From Parabacteroides goldsteinii DSM 19448 = WAL 12034 (GTDB taxonomy: Bacteria; Bacteroidota; Bacteroidia; Bacteroidales; Tannerellaceae): a stretch of DNA of 64,000 bases. The notes under the pieces are model-generated. The model was given only the letters and a program-made list of their open reading frames with translations. It searched no databases and was not told the origin of the DNA. Position 1 is the first letter of the stretch. Every line of letters begins with the position of its first letter. Shown here piece after piece: positions 9,886-19,271 of this stretch. The position numbers and the translations under genes are program-made. The stretch spans positions 2,813,373-2,877,372 of the forward strand of contig NZ_KQ033912.1 of assembly GCF_000969835.1 (NCBI RefSeq). The letters are read 5' to 3'.

Positions 9886-11073
9886 TTATTTTGAATTGAT
9901 CCAGGTCAGTTTGTGCCATAGGCTTTCCAGCGGGCCTTGTTTATGTCCTTTCAGCCACCATTTACAGAAACTTACCTGCAACAGGAACAGGATGAAACCG
10001 ATCAGCAGACTGACGGTATATCCGCAATAAGGAGCCAGGTATAAACCGAACGGGAAATAGATGATTGCTCCCATTATGGATTGGGAGATATAGTTTGTCA
10101 AACTCATCTTTCCGTAGAAACGTAATGAGGTAGTCAGTTTCTTGAATGAATCTTTCTGATATAATAAAACGAAAGAGGCAACCAGTACAACTGTGAAGGC
10201 AAACTTTTGCCACATATCCAGAATTACACCTACCGTATTTTTGATCATATTCGCATCACTGTTATCGTATAACATGACCTTCAACTGGTAGAGCGGGCCA
10301 AATACAATCGCAGAAATGATCAGGGCTTTTACCCAGAAGCGGGTATTCGTGTCGGAAGTAACAAATAATTGTTTTCTGCCGATAAGCAATCCGAGCATGA
10401 ACAGGCCGGCTGTTTGCAGGAAGCGACCGGCACCGATTGCCCAGAACAGGCTGGCCTTTTGTCCGAGTGTCACGTTGCCGAGAATGAATTTCCAGAAATC
10501 ACCATCTTTGGTATAAGCGGCAACTTTGCCGTACATCTCTCCGACGCCCAGATTCGGCAGCGTATATTCAGGATTGAACAGGCTGGCGATATAATGGAAC
10601 CATTCGACAGGCTGCAATAAAAGAATGATTGCCGTGATAAGGACCGCTTTATCACTCCATTTACGTACCAGAAAAAGGAATATTCCCACTACGCAGAACA
10701 ACAGTAACACATCACCTGCCGGGAAGAAGGCGGCATTCAATGTGGCAAAACCTACCAGCAGAAACAATCGCCAGAGGAAACGGTAACCGAAGTCTTTCCC
10801 TTTTTTCTGTTGGTTGGTATATTGGATATAAAATGTAAAGCCGAATAATAAAGCAAAAATAGCGTATGCTTTCCCGGCAAACAGCGAGAAGGTGACGCTG
10901 AAGACGCCTTCATTCAGAATGTTCAGCCATTCTGGTTGGCTGGCCGCATCCGGATATACCGGAAAGATAAAATGTTCCAGGTTATGAACCAGAATAATTG
11001 CCAGAACGGCAAAGCCTCGTAAAGCATCTACCACCTCGATACGGGGAATTTTGGAAGTTGGAGTTTGTTGCAT
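9886..11073 (-). CDS. DUF418 family multi-pass membrane protein
   Basis: The 395-residue integral membrane protein has many hydrophobic segments. It opens with RIEVVDALRGFAVLAIILVHN, the N-terminal signature shared by YeiB/DUF418 proteins and acyltransferase-3-like heparan/N-acyl transferases. The C-terminal half contains the DUF418 block (FYGKMSLTNYISQSIMGAII, then GPLESLWHKLTW). The substrate is unknown; members are suspected of transport or membrane-bound acyl transfer. It lies 8 bases after the acyltransferase-3 gene, so the two are co-transcribed. The 210 bases between it and the ECF sigma gene hold no recognisable gene or terminator. Confidence 0.85.
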   Translation of the reverse strand: MQQTPTSKIPRIEVVDALRGFAVLAIILVHNLEHFIFPVYPDAASQPEWLNILNEGVFSVTFSLFAGKAYAIFALLFGFTFYIQYTNQQKKGKDFGYRFLWRLFLLVGFATLNAAFFPAGDVLLLFCVVGIFLFLVRKWSDKAVLITAIILLLQPVEWFHYIASLFNPEYTLPNLGVGEMYGKVAAYTKDGDFWKFILGNVTLGQKASLFWAIGAGRFLQTAGLFMLGLLIGRKQLFVTSDTNTRFWVKALIISAIVFGPLYQLKVMLYDNSDANMIKNTVGVILDMWQKFAFTVVLVASFVLLYQKDSFKKLTTSLRFYGKMSLTNYISQSIMGAIIYFPFGLYLAPYCGYTVSLLIGFILFLLQVSFCKWWLKGHKQGPLESLWHKLTWINSK

Positions 11074-11081
11074 GTCGATTA

Positions 11082-12125
11082 TTATTTTTTGTTTAATAAA
11101 TTCTTTACCAATTTGTTTGCCGGCTTTTCAAAATAGTAATATGACAGCAGGCTTAGTCCGGTCACGATAATTAATATGACGGGTATCCCCAGTTGATACG
11201 GGATATGGAGATCGTAGCTACGGATTATCCAGTTATATCCTTCTATTATGAAGAGATGTATCAGGTAAAAACTGAAACTGATTTCACCGCCAATGACAAG
11301 ATATTTATTGGATAAAAGACGTGATATATATCCTTTCTGGTGTGCAAAAACGTACAGCAACAGGCTGATAGGCAACCAGTAGTAACAGGAATAACGAAAT
11401 ACTTTGGGAATATATTCTCCCGCAGGCAGATAAAAAAGAAGGAAAAGCAGGACAACGGCTGTTTCGTAGACCGAAGCCTGTTTATAAGTCCATTCTTTCT
11501 GTTTGAATTTATCATACAGGTGGAACAATAGCATTCCGATCAGAAAATCCGGTAAACGGGTAAGCGGATTTACATACCATATCGCTTTTATATCTTGATC
11601 CATTGTGAAGTACATAGCTATTGGGATTGCGATAACCAGAACCCCGGCAAGGTAAAGAATCCGGTTCTTTTTGCCCAGGCATCCGATAATAAAAGGAAAC
11701 AGGAAATAAAATAATTGTTCGCATCCCAAACTCCATGACGGGCTGTTGAATGAAAAGAAATAATCGGCAGCTGGTATAAACGGTTGGAGAAGAAATAGAT
11801 TGGCAACAAAATGTTTGATCCAGTCAATAAGATCACCCGATATATATCCACCCACACAAACCGATATGCCAAGTGTCAGTAAATGGAGCGGATAGATGCG
11901 TGCGATACGAGCCACCCAAAATTCCCGCAAAGTAGACTTTTGTTCAAGAAGCCTGTCGCGATAGGTATAAGCGATAATGAATCCGCTAAGAATAAAAAAG
12001 AAGTTTACACTCACAAATCCTTCTTTATAGAACAAATGGTCGAAATAGGGATCGATAGTGTAAATATGTGCTCCGAAAACCATTAATGCAAATAAAAAAC
12101 GGAGTGATGTCAATGGGCTTATCAT
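11082..12125 (-). CDS. Acyltransferase-3 family membrane protein (OafA-like)
   Basis: The 347-residue protein has about ten membrane spans. It starts with LTSLRFLFALMVFGAHIYTI, the conserved region holding the putative catalytic His of acyltransferase-3 proteins. NFFFILSGFIIAYTYRDRL and FWVARIARIYPLH follow; the R-x-x-R motif on the cytoplasmic face is typical of the family. Such proteins acylate cell-surface sugars such as O-antigen, exopolysaccharide or peptidoglycan. The target here is not deducible. A perfect -7 box (TACCTTTG on the minus strand at 12148-12155) is 23 bases upstream, so it is probably the first gene of a two-gene operon with the DUF418 gene. Confidence 0.9.
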   Translation of the reverse strand: MISPLTSLRFLFALMVFGAHIYTIDPYFDHLFYKEGFVSVNFFFILSGFIIAYTYRDRLLEQKSTLREFWVARIARIYPLHLLTLGISVCVGGYISGDLIDWIKHFVANLFLLQPFIPAADYFFSFNSPSWSLGCEQLFYFLFPFIIGCLGKKNRILYLAGVLVIAIPIAMYFTMDQDIKAIWYVNPLTRLPDFLIGMLLFHLYDKFKQKEWTYKQASVYETAVVLLFLLFYLPAGEYIPKVFRYSCYYWLPISLLLYVFAHQKGYISRLLSNKYLVIGGEISFSFYLIHLFIIEGYNWIIRSYDLHIPYQLGIPVILIIVTGLSLLSYYYFEKPANKLVKNLLNKK

Positions 12126-12147
12126 GGTAAAAGTCTGTTATTTGCCG

Positions 12148-12155
12148 CAAAGGTA
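12148..12155 (-). promoter_or_regulatory. Bacteroides-type -7 box for the acyltransferase operon
   Basis: TACCTTTG matches the TAnnTTTG consensus. No clear TTTG is seen at the -33 position. The predicted start site is about 16 bases before the ATG. Confidence 0.5.
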
Positions 12156-12620
12156 ACGAATTAAAGTAAAATCATTTCTTCACATAGATCAAAATCGGAG
12201 GGAAGTAAGCATGGAATTCGTAGACAGAAGATGCTGGGCGACTTTCATATGAGCTAATGGAGAAGGCCCGTAAACTTCCGTTTATTGATTTATAGGGTAA
12301 ATGTTGTTTGTCAAAATGTCAAATTAACCCTGTTGCCAGTGAACTGTATGTGTCCTTACTCAAGCATGTCCTTTTTTATTGCTCTTATGAGCAATGTTTG
12401 TGTGTCTTTATGTCGGTTTTTGTTTATTGCGACTGTCTTTTAGTCTGCATTGTGCTGATATTGTTGAATATTGATATTGAATATGAATTATCTGTATGAA
12501 TGTGTTATTTGGCTCTGATACGATATTTGTCTCCGTCTGGAAAAATAATCTGCTGTAAAACATGTGTTTTGAGGGTAAAAAGACTCTGAAAAGAGGTCTC
12601 TTCGACCGAATTTAACAAAA
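12156..12620. other. Intergenic region with no recognisable gene
   Basis: The only open frames are short chance ORFs. A stretch near 12205-12285 reads briefly like protein (a YELMEKARKLPF run ending in a stop) but has no recognisable match and no start. It may be a worn-out gene fragment. Confidence 0.4.
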
Positions 12621-12621
12621 A

Positions 12622-12702
12622 ATTTCTCTTAAATAAATCTCCAATTCATTTAAAATGAAAAAAATCTCGTTTTAAACGAACTTGCAATTTATTTAAAACG
12701 GT
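12622..12702. repeat. Repeat array B1: four degenerate copies of the CGTTTAAAACG-type 11-bp core
   Basis: Cores centred near 12631, 12652 (CATTTAAAATG), 12673 (CGTTTTAAACG) and 12695 (TATTTAAAACG) are spaced 21-22 bp. Copies occur in both orientations. The same core and spacing recur at 39995-40026 and 53495-53548. Confidence 0.7.
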
Positions 12703-13190
12703 GATTTGAATTTGGCTTTGATGAATTAAGTGTTAAATATTGTATAGCAAGTCCCTCTGCTTTGGTTGTCTTGCGTAATGTGGCTGATATGAAAATGTTT
12801 ATAAATGGATCAATATGATAGATTATTGATGCTAAATGCATCAAATTGAAAAAGATGGTATGGGGATTCATTTATTATATACTTGTCGTAATACATCCCG
12901 AATGATGACTGACATCTACTAGTCAATCTATATTATCTTTTGAAACTACCATAGGGTAATCTGGGGGTAGGATTGATTATTGCGAGTGTTGTTGTTATTA
13001 ATATTTTCTCAAAAACCGTATCGCATTAAAGTGAAATAGATAATATGTAACCGTTAATTATGTTTGAAATTTATATATTGAAAATTTTTAGAGAGAAGAA
13101 TGACCTTATCTGGCGTAACCTGTTGACCTATGCAAAGAAACCTTGAAGATCTCCATTTGTATGAATTAGTGTGATAGTCGTAAGGTTATT

Positions 13191-13211
13191 TAAGTTCTGA
13201 AGGAACTCTGT
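13191..13211 (+). repeat. Left arm of 21-bp inverted repeat (inverton)
   Basis: The 21 bases 13191-13211 are the exact reverse complement of 13417-13437. Each arm is itself an imperfect dyad (AGTTC, five bases, GAACT), as expected of a recombinase-binding core site. Confidence 0.9.
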
Positions 13212-13416
13212 CAGCCCATTCTAATTTTTTCAAAAAAAAACTGTAATTAAGTTCTTTAAGTATAAAATTATCATATACTGTATGAATTTTCAAAATCATT
13301 ACTGGTGTTTGCGTCACAATCACCATAAAAGTTTGTTAAAATTCAAACAGTATCCTATTTTTTTTTATTTATATAACATGAATCAAGTATTTGTACAGAA
13401 TTATTACAAAGGAAAA

Positions 13417-13437
13417 ACAGAGTTCCTTCAGAACTTA
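13417..13437 (-). repeat. Right arm of 21-bp inverted repeat (inverton)
   Basis: These 21 bases are the exact reverse complement of 13191-13211; the match stops at both ends of the arm. Confidence 0.9.
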
Positions 13438-13565
13438 TGTAAATAATGACAAGCAAATGACTATGAAAAGTGCGCCCAGTTCTATTGCCTGAGAGTGAAT
13501 GTATCTACTTACCTATAAGACTGTCGCCCTTTTTATAAAAGATGTATTCTTTAAATTATAACTTT

Positions 13566-16500
13566 ATGCTGAAAAAAACTAAGTTAGTAAGTCTAATTTT
13601 GCTATCAGGGGCCTTAGCAGTTCCTGTTGGTGCTTTTGCAGAAATTGCACCTGTAAAGCAAAGCGTTAGCGTTTCCCAGCAAAGCGGGAAAGTTAGTGGT
13701 GTGGTGGAAGATGCCTTAGGTCCGATTGCGGGTGCTTCTGTTATTGTGAAAGGAACTACGAATGGAAATGTTACCGATATGGACGGTAACTTTACATTGG
13801 AAGGAGTGAAAAAAGGAGACATTATCCAGATCTCTTTTATTGGTTATGTTACGCAGGAAATCAAGTACACTGGACAGATTGCTTTGAAAGTATCTTTGGC
13901 CGAAGACTCACAAGCCTTGGATGAAGTAGTAGTAGTAGGTTATGGTACGCAGAAAAAGGCAAACCTGACAGGTGCCGTTGCGCAGGTTGCAGGCGATGTT
14001 TTGGAAAACCGTCCTATTGCCAATGTGGGTCAGGGATTGCAGGGAGTTGTTCCTAACTTGAATATTACAATGAATAAGGGCGGTGCCCCTGGTAAAGGCT
14101 CTGATTTTAACGTACGTGGTACAACTTCAATTAATGGAGGTAGTCCGTTGGTTTTGGTTGACAACGTTCAAATGGATGCGAATCTGGTAAATCCGGAAGA
14201 TATCGCTTCTATTTCTGTATTGAAGGATGCTGCTTCTTCTGCTATTTATGGTGCCAGGGCAGCCTATGGTGTTATTCTGATTACGACTAAGCAGGGTAAG
14301 AAAGAACGTGCACCTCAGGTTTCTTTGAGTGCAAACGGATATTGGCAGTCTCCGGCCAAACGCATCCATGGTCTGAACTCCATGGAGTATATAAATATGT
14401 ATACAGATGCCAATAACAATGGTGATGGTGCTTCGCCTCTAAACCCCAAGGTTGTCGAATATGCAAAGGCTTACTACAATGGAACATACGCTTACCCTGA
14501 ATTCTATGATGAAGGATCAAGTCAGAATAACTGGTTATATTGCGGTAATACAGATTGGTTCGATGAACTGTATAAAACAGCCAGTTTTTCGCAGATGTAT
14601 AATGTAAATGTAAATGGTGGTAGTGAAAAAACTACGTATTATGGATCTGTAGGATTTAATGATGTTGGAGGTTTGTTGAAAGAGTCTGACGATAGTTATA
14701 AAAAGTTTAATGCTAATTTGAATGTTTCAACAGATGTTACAAAATGGTTGAATGTATCTTTCAAAATGATGGATACTTATACAAAGGAAGCTCATCCTTC
14801 CGGAGGTACAACTTCGATGAACACTACTGCTTATTCCGGCATTGAAGCTTATAGCGGTATGATGAAGAACGATTTGAGTCCGTTGATGCCTGTTTATCAT
14901 GGACATACCGGTCGTTTGTATAATGTTCCAGGGGCAGCGGCTATTAGTGATCCTAATTATACTGGAGGTATAACTACTTCCGGAGGCAAGGAATATAGAG
15001 ATGACGGACAACGCTATTTTGCAGGCCAAGGTGGTAATACAAATCCTATTGCATTGCAGAAACAAGGTGGTTTGAATCAATATAAAACGAATGACTTATG
15101 GCTGACGGGGGCAATCAGACTGACTCCGCTGGAAGGTTTGGTTATTAATGCAGACTATACTTTCAATGTTTATAACCAGAACTCTAAACAGCATGTTCAG
15201 CGTTTTACTGAATACAAGGCAGTTGCTGGAACTGAAGGTGTTTATCCCTGGACAAACCCGAGTAGTGCAACAATGACTAATCAGGAAGATTATTATACAG
15301 CATTCAATGCTTTTGCTGAATATACAAAATCGTTTAATGAGAGCACTCACAACTTTAAAGTGATGGCCGGCTATAACCAGGAATATAAGCATACTAAGAG
15401 CTTCTGGGCTGGTCGTAAAGGTTTGATTGACGACAGCAATCCTGCATTGAATCTGGCCTCTGGTGAAAAGAACTTAGGATATGAAGAAAGCCAGTGGGCT
15501 ATTAATGGTTTCTTCTTCCGTTTGAATTACAACTATAAACAACGTTATCTCTTTGAATTCAATGGCCGTTATGACGGTTCTTCAAAATTCCCCAAAGATG
15601 ATCGTTATGCATTCTTCCCATCCGTATCAGCCGCTTGGCGTATTTCTGAAGAATCATTCTGGGAACCGATGAAAGGTTGGTGGAATGATATGAAACTTCG
15701 TGGTTCATACGGTTCATTAGGAAATCAGGTTACAGGTGATTTGGGAAACTTTCCTTATCTGGCTTCTTATGGGACTAATACTTCTTATGGTATTATTTTC
15801 GATGGTGCAAGACCTATTGCTGTTACTCCTTCCGGGTTAGTTAGTTCTTCTTTTACCTGGGAAACTGTTAATCAGATGGACTTTGGTGCAGATGCTTCTT
15901 TCTTGGATAATAAATTAGCTGCTTCTTTTGACTGGTACCGTCGTAATACAAAAGATATGTTGACGGCAGGACAGGCTTTACCTGCAGTGCTAGGAACAAA
16001 AGTGCCAGTTGAAAATGCTGCTGATTTGAAAACTGTTGGTTGGGAATTATCGCTTAGTTGGAATGATCGTCTGGAAAATGGGTTGAATTATTGGGTGAAA
16101 GGTGTATTGGCTGATTATCAATCAACAATAACACGGTTTGAAAATCCGACAGGTTCCATGTATACAACAGATAAAAATGGTAATACTGTAAATCAAAACT
16201 ACGTAGGTTACAAAATAAATACGCTCTATGGCTATAGTTCGGATGGTCTGTTCCAATCTGATGCAGAAGCTGCTGCTGCCGACCAGTCTGAATTTTATGG
16301 TGGTCAGTGGAAAGCAGGTGATGTAAGATATGTAGACTTAAATGGTGACGGTAAGATCACTCGTGGAAAGAATACATTGGACGATATGGGTGACCAGAAG
16401 ATCATTGGTAACACGACTCCGCGTTATAGCTATGGTTTGACAGGTGGTTTCGAATACAAAGGATTTGATTTTGAAATGTTTTGGCAAGGTATTGGTAAAC

Positions 16501-16886
16501 GTGATTATTTTTGTGACGATTATGCATTTTGGGGATTCAAAAGCCAATGGGATGTGCCTTTGAAACAAGCGTTAGATTATTGGACTCCAGAGAATACAGG
16601 TGCTTATTTCCCACGCCCTCTTTGGACTCATGGCGGTAACCGTCAAAAATCAGATCGTTATTTGCAAAATGCTGCTTATATCCGTTTGAAGAACCTTACT
16701 TTAGGTTATACATTCCCGAAACAGATAATGAATAAAGTAGGTATCAGTCGTCTGAGAGTATATGTTCAGGGTGAAAACCTACTCACGTTCACTCCGTTGA
16801 TTGACTCTTACGATCCGGAAACACTGAGTAATATGACTTATCCGATTTCAAGGAAATACTCTGTCGGACTAAACTTGACGTTCTAA
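13566..16886 (+). CDS. SusC/RagA-family TonB-dependent transporter without STN domain
   Basis: The outer-membrane transporter is 1106 residues from ATG 13566. That start gives a clean signal peptide, MLKKTKLVSLILLSGALAV; an ATG at 13542 adds eight residues. The mature protein begins with a carboxypeptidase-regulatory-like domain (VSGVVEDALGPIAGASVIVK). The segment LDEVVVVGYGTQKKANLTGA, a plug, and a barrel ending SRKYSVGLNLTF follow. There is no STN domain, so it is not expected to signal through an anti-sigma factor; control may instead come from the inverted-repeat element upstream. SusD follows after 21 bases. Confidence 0.95.
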   Translation: MLKKTKLVSLILLSGALAVPVGAFAEIAPVKQSVSVSQQSGKVSGVVEDALGPIAGASVIVKGTTNGNVTDMDGNFTLEGVKKGDIIQISFIGYVTQEIKYTGQIALKVSLAEDSQALDEVVVVGYGTQKKANLTGAVAQVAGDVLENRPIANVGQGLQGVVPNLNITMNKGGAPGKGSDFNVRGTTSINGGSPLVLVDNVQMDANLVNPEDIASISVLKDAASSAIYGARAAYGVILITTKQGKKERAPQVSLSANGYWQSPAKRIHGLNSMEYINMYTDANNNGDGASPLNPKVVEYAKAYYNGTYAYPEFYDEGSSQNNWLYCGNTDWFDELYKTASFSQMYNVNVNGGSEKTTYYGSVGFNDVGGLLKESDDSYKKFNANLNVSTDVTKWLNVSFKMMDTYTKEAHPSGGTTSMNTTAYSGIEAYSGMMKNDLSPLMPVYHGHTGRLYNVPGAAAISDPNYTGGITTSGGKEYRDDGQRYFAGQGGNTNPIALQKQGGLNQYKTNDLWLTGAIRLTPLEGLVINADYTFNVYNQNSKQHVQRFTEYKAVAGTEGVYPWTNPSSATMTNQEDYYTAFNAFAEYTKSFNESTHNFKVMAGYNQEYKHTKSFWAGRKGLIDDSNPALNLASGEKNLGYEESQWAINGFFFRLNYNYKQRYLFEFNGRYDGSSKFPKDDRYAFFPSVSAAWRISEESFWEPMKGWWNDMKLRGSYGSLGNQVTGDLGNFPYLASYGTNTSYGIIFDGARPIAVTPSGLVSSSFTWETVNQMDFGADASFLDNKLAASFDWYRRNTKDMLTAGQALPAVLGTKVPVENAADLKTVGWELSLSWNDRLENGLNYWVKGVLADYQSTITRFENPTGSMYTTDKNGNTVNQNYVGYKINTLYGYSSDGLFQSDAEAAAADQSEFYGGQWKAGDVRYVDLNGDGKITRGKNTLDDMGDQKIIGNTTPRYSYGLTGGFEYKGFDFEMFWQGIGKRDYFCDDYAFWGFKSQWDVPLKQALDYWTPENTGAYFPRPLWTHGGNRQKSDRYLQNAAYIRLKNLTLGYTFPKQIMNKVGISRLRVYVQGENLLTFTPLIDSYDPETLSNMTYPISRKYSVGLNLTF

Positions 16887-16907
16887 TTAAATTAAAAGTA
16901 AAATCGT

Positions 16908-18662
16908 ATGAAAGTAAAATATATTTTATTTGGTGTTACTTTGGCAGGATTGATTACATCTTGCGATGTAACAGATAAATCACCAATTGATTCGTTCACT
17001 GATAAGTCATACTGGACTAAAGTGTCGGATCTTGAATATTATACAACAGGATTGTATGATAAGCTGGATCAACCAAGTGTTGAAAAGGATAATGTTAGTG
17101 ATAATTGTGTTGTTACTAATCCGGATAGTTATCTTTTTAATGAAAAAGTAATTCCTGCAACAACAAAAGATACGAAATGGGATTGGACTCAGATTCGTGC
17201 TTGCAATTTCTTTATGCAACGTTATAGCTCGGTAGAAGGTTCTGAAAGTGAAATTAATCCTTATGTGGCAGAAGTACGCTTCTTCCGTGCATTGGATTAT
17301 TTTGATAAGATCAAGGCTTATGGTGATGTGCCTTGGTATGAAAAAGATTTGCAGACTTCGGATACTGAAGAATTGTACAAAAAGAGAGATTCGCGTGATT
17401 ATGTATTAGGTAAAATGATTGAAGACTTGGAGTTTGCTATTCAATGGCTACCTGATTATGGACAGGCAGTGAGCGGCCGTTTAACTAAAGATGCAGCTCG
17501 TACACAATTAGCACGTGTTTGTTTGTATTATGGTACTTATAAGAAATATCATAATGAATCAGGTTCTCCTTCATCAGAAGAATTATTGCAAAAAGCTGTT
17601 GATATTACTAATACTATAATGGCTACAGGTAACTATGCCATTGTGAAAGGCTCGGATGCTGGTTGCGGACAGATGCCTTTTGAAGGATATCCATTGTCTT
17701 ATTCTAATCAGTTTATACAGGAAGATTTGACATCAAATAAAGAATGTATTTTGGCTCGTATTTATTTGGATGGTGTATTGATGCATCAAACAGCCCGTCA
17801 GGCTGGTTCTTTGGGGACTGGTTTGTCGAAAGATTTTGTTGAGTCATTTCTCTGTAAAGATGGCAAACCGATCTCTATAAGTGATCAGTATAAAGGTGAT
17901 GCTACTTTGGATGATGAGTTTACAGATCGTGATCCGCGTATGTATCAGATTATTGATAATACCCACAAACCTTATCAGGTTGTAAATGGAGAACGTCAGG
18001 TAAATTTATATCCTAATTGTGATGGAAGTAGTGCTGTTACAGGTTATCCATGTGTAAAATATCGTTCTCCGTTATTGCTACAGGCTGAAGCAAACCATAC
18101 AACTTATGACTGGTTTGTTTACCGATATGCAGAAGTGCTGCTGATTAATGCAGAAGCAAATGCAGAATTAGGAAAATGTACGCAGGATGTTTTGGATAAA
18201 ACAATAAATCAATTACGTGATCGTGTGGAAATGGCCCATCTAACAGTTAATCCTGTTGCTGATCCGAAAGCTATTGATTATGGTTATTCTGTTTCTCCGT
18301 TGATTTATGAAATACGTCGTGAGCGTCGTATTGAATTGATCTCAGAAGGTTTCCGTTTGGATGACCTGAAGCGTTGGAATGCTATGAAAGTTTTCGAAAA
18401 TCCCAAAACAATGTTTGGTATTCGTATTACAGATGCAGTTCGCGATTTGTATGCAACTAGTAGTATTACTTTTGGTGACGGAGAAAATGCTCGTCCGATT
18501 ATGGAGTTTGAAGGTAAGACTTATCTGATGCAATATAAAGTGAGAGGTCTGTATCCTGATGGTAGAAAATGGACAGCGAATGACAAGCGTTTCCTTGAAC
18601 CTATTCCGATGGATGAAGTAACATTAAATCCTGATCTTGGACAAAATCCGGGTTGGAATTAA
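16908..18662 (+). CDS. SusD/RagB-family glycan-binding lipoprotein
   Basis: The 584-residue lipoprotein has a lipobox ending at Cys19 (GLITSC). SusD hallmarks are VRFFRALDYFDKIKAYGDVP, LTKDAARTQLARVCLYYGTY, YRYAEVLLINAEANAELGK and REERRIELISEGFR-like text near the C-terminus (IRRERRIELISEGFRLDDLK). It pairs with the SusC gene just upstream. A hairpin terminator follows at 18674-18705, so susCD may form its own transcript, separate from the DUF6057-propeller-fucosidase genes downstream. Confidence 0.95.
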   Translation: MKVKYILFGVTLAGLITSCDVTDKSPIDSFTDKSYWTKVSDLEYYTTGLYDKLDQPSVEKDNVSDNCVVTNPDSYLFNEKVIPATTKDTKWDWTQIRACNFFMQRYSSVEGSESEINPYVAEVRFFRALDYFDKIKAYGDVPWYEKDLQTSDTEELYKKRDSRDYVLGKMIEDLEFAIQWLPDYGQAVSGRLTKDAARTQLARVCLYYGTYKKYHNESGSPSSEELLQKAVDITNTIMATGNYAIVKGSDAGCGQMPFEGYPLSYSNQFIQEDLTSNKECILARIYLDGVLMHQTARQAGSLGTGLSKDFVESFLCKDGKPISISDQYKGDATLDDEFTDRDPRMYQIIDNTHKPYQVVNGERQVNLYPNCDGSSAVTGYPCVKYRSPLLLQAEANHTTYDWFVYRYAEVLLINAEANAELGKCTQDVLDKTINQLRDRVEMAHLTVNPVADPKAIDYGYSVSPLIYEIRRERRIELISEGFRLDDLKRWNAMKVFENPKTMFGIRITDAVRDLYATSSITFGDGENARPIMEFEGKTYLMQYKVRGLYPDGRKWTANDKRFLEPIPMDEVTLNPDLGQNPGWN

Positions 18663-18673
18663 TTAAATACGAG

Positions 18674-18705
18674 AGAGCACCTTAAATTCATTGAGGTGCT
18701 CTTTA
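18674..18705 (+). terminator. Hairpin terminator after susD
   Basis: A 9-bp perfect stem (AGAGCACCT with AGGTGCTCT) with an 11-base loop and a short T-rich tail lies 12 bases after the susD stop. Confidence 0.75.
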
Positions 18706-18738
18706 CAAAGAATATTGGTAACTTTAATATAGTGTATT

Positions 18739-19174
18739 ATGAAAGCATATTATTTTTTACTCCTGTTCTCATTTCTAGGTTTTACCCCCAATATTTATGC
18801 TGTAACAACAGGCACAGAGTCTGAAAATGTGACCCAAGTAAGATACTCAGATATATTGGAAAATGGTTTTCCGGAAATGGAAATTCAAACTTATGAACTA
18901 GGGTTTGGTTATGGGCCCTTTTTATTGTAATACAAACTATAGATTCATAGTTCAACCCAAAGTTTCAGTGCCGGGATTTGATTCTAAAATGTTTGATTTT
19001 GCATGGTTTTTACCAGGAGGAGTTACATCTTCTGTCAAACTCGAAGGATGTGGCATACAAGTAGCTACTTTTATTGCCAATGTTTCAACGCCGGGACGAT
19101 ATACTTTAACTGTTCAACTATGGGATGGAGCAGGACACACTACCGTTGTTGAAAGAGAATTGGTTTTTGAATAA
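18739..19174 (+). pseudogene. Small secreted protein gene broken by a +1 frameshift at a T5 run
   Basis: Two frames join smoothly. The first begins at ATG 18739 with a signal peptide (MKAYYFLLLFSFLGF) and ends with GYGPFLL and a stop at about 18930. The second continues as GPFYCNTNYRFIVQPKV and runs to 19174. Removing one T from the run at 18919-18923 restores a 144-residue secreted protein. The C-terminus (STPGRYTLTVQLWDGAGHTT) resembles an immunoglobulin/PKD-like beta-sandwich, but no family is recognised. It may be a true pseudogene, a slippage-controlled gene, or a sequencing error in a homopolymer. Confidence 0.6.
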
Positions 19175-19271
19175 GTACGATATTCTATAAGGAATGCGCC
19201 GAGTTATAAAAGGTGACTTTACGTATTCCTTATAATTAATATTCATTCAGACAGACACTTGTCGTATATAA

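Larger units (their letters stand above)
13191..13437. promoter_or_regulatory. Putative invertible promoter element upstream of the second susCD pair
   Basis: The 247-bp segment is bounded by perfect 21-bp inverted repeats with 205 bp between them, ending 128 bp before the SusC start. It contains no ORF. A promoter-like pair reads toward susC: TTTG at 13332-13335, 20 bases, TATTTTTT at 13356-13363. Another reads away: minus-strand TTTG at 13291-13294, 20 bases, TAATTTTA at 13263-13270. Size, arm length and position match the phase-variable promoters of Bacteroidales capsule and SusCD loci. No dedicated invertase gene is adjacent, so the recombinase would act in trans. Confidence 0.75.

Noticed and set aside
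12205..12290. Possible gene fragment reading YELMEKARKLPF
   Set aside because: Too short, no start, no recognised family; kept only as a remark in the intergenic entry.
12308..12499. 63-codon plus-strand frame rich in Cys, Leu and Val
   Set aside because: No promoter, no family, composition of AT/GT-rich intergenic DNA.
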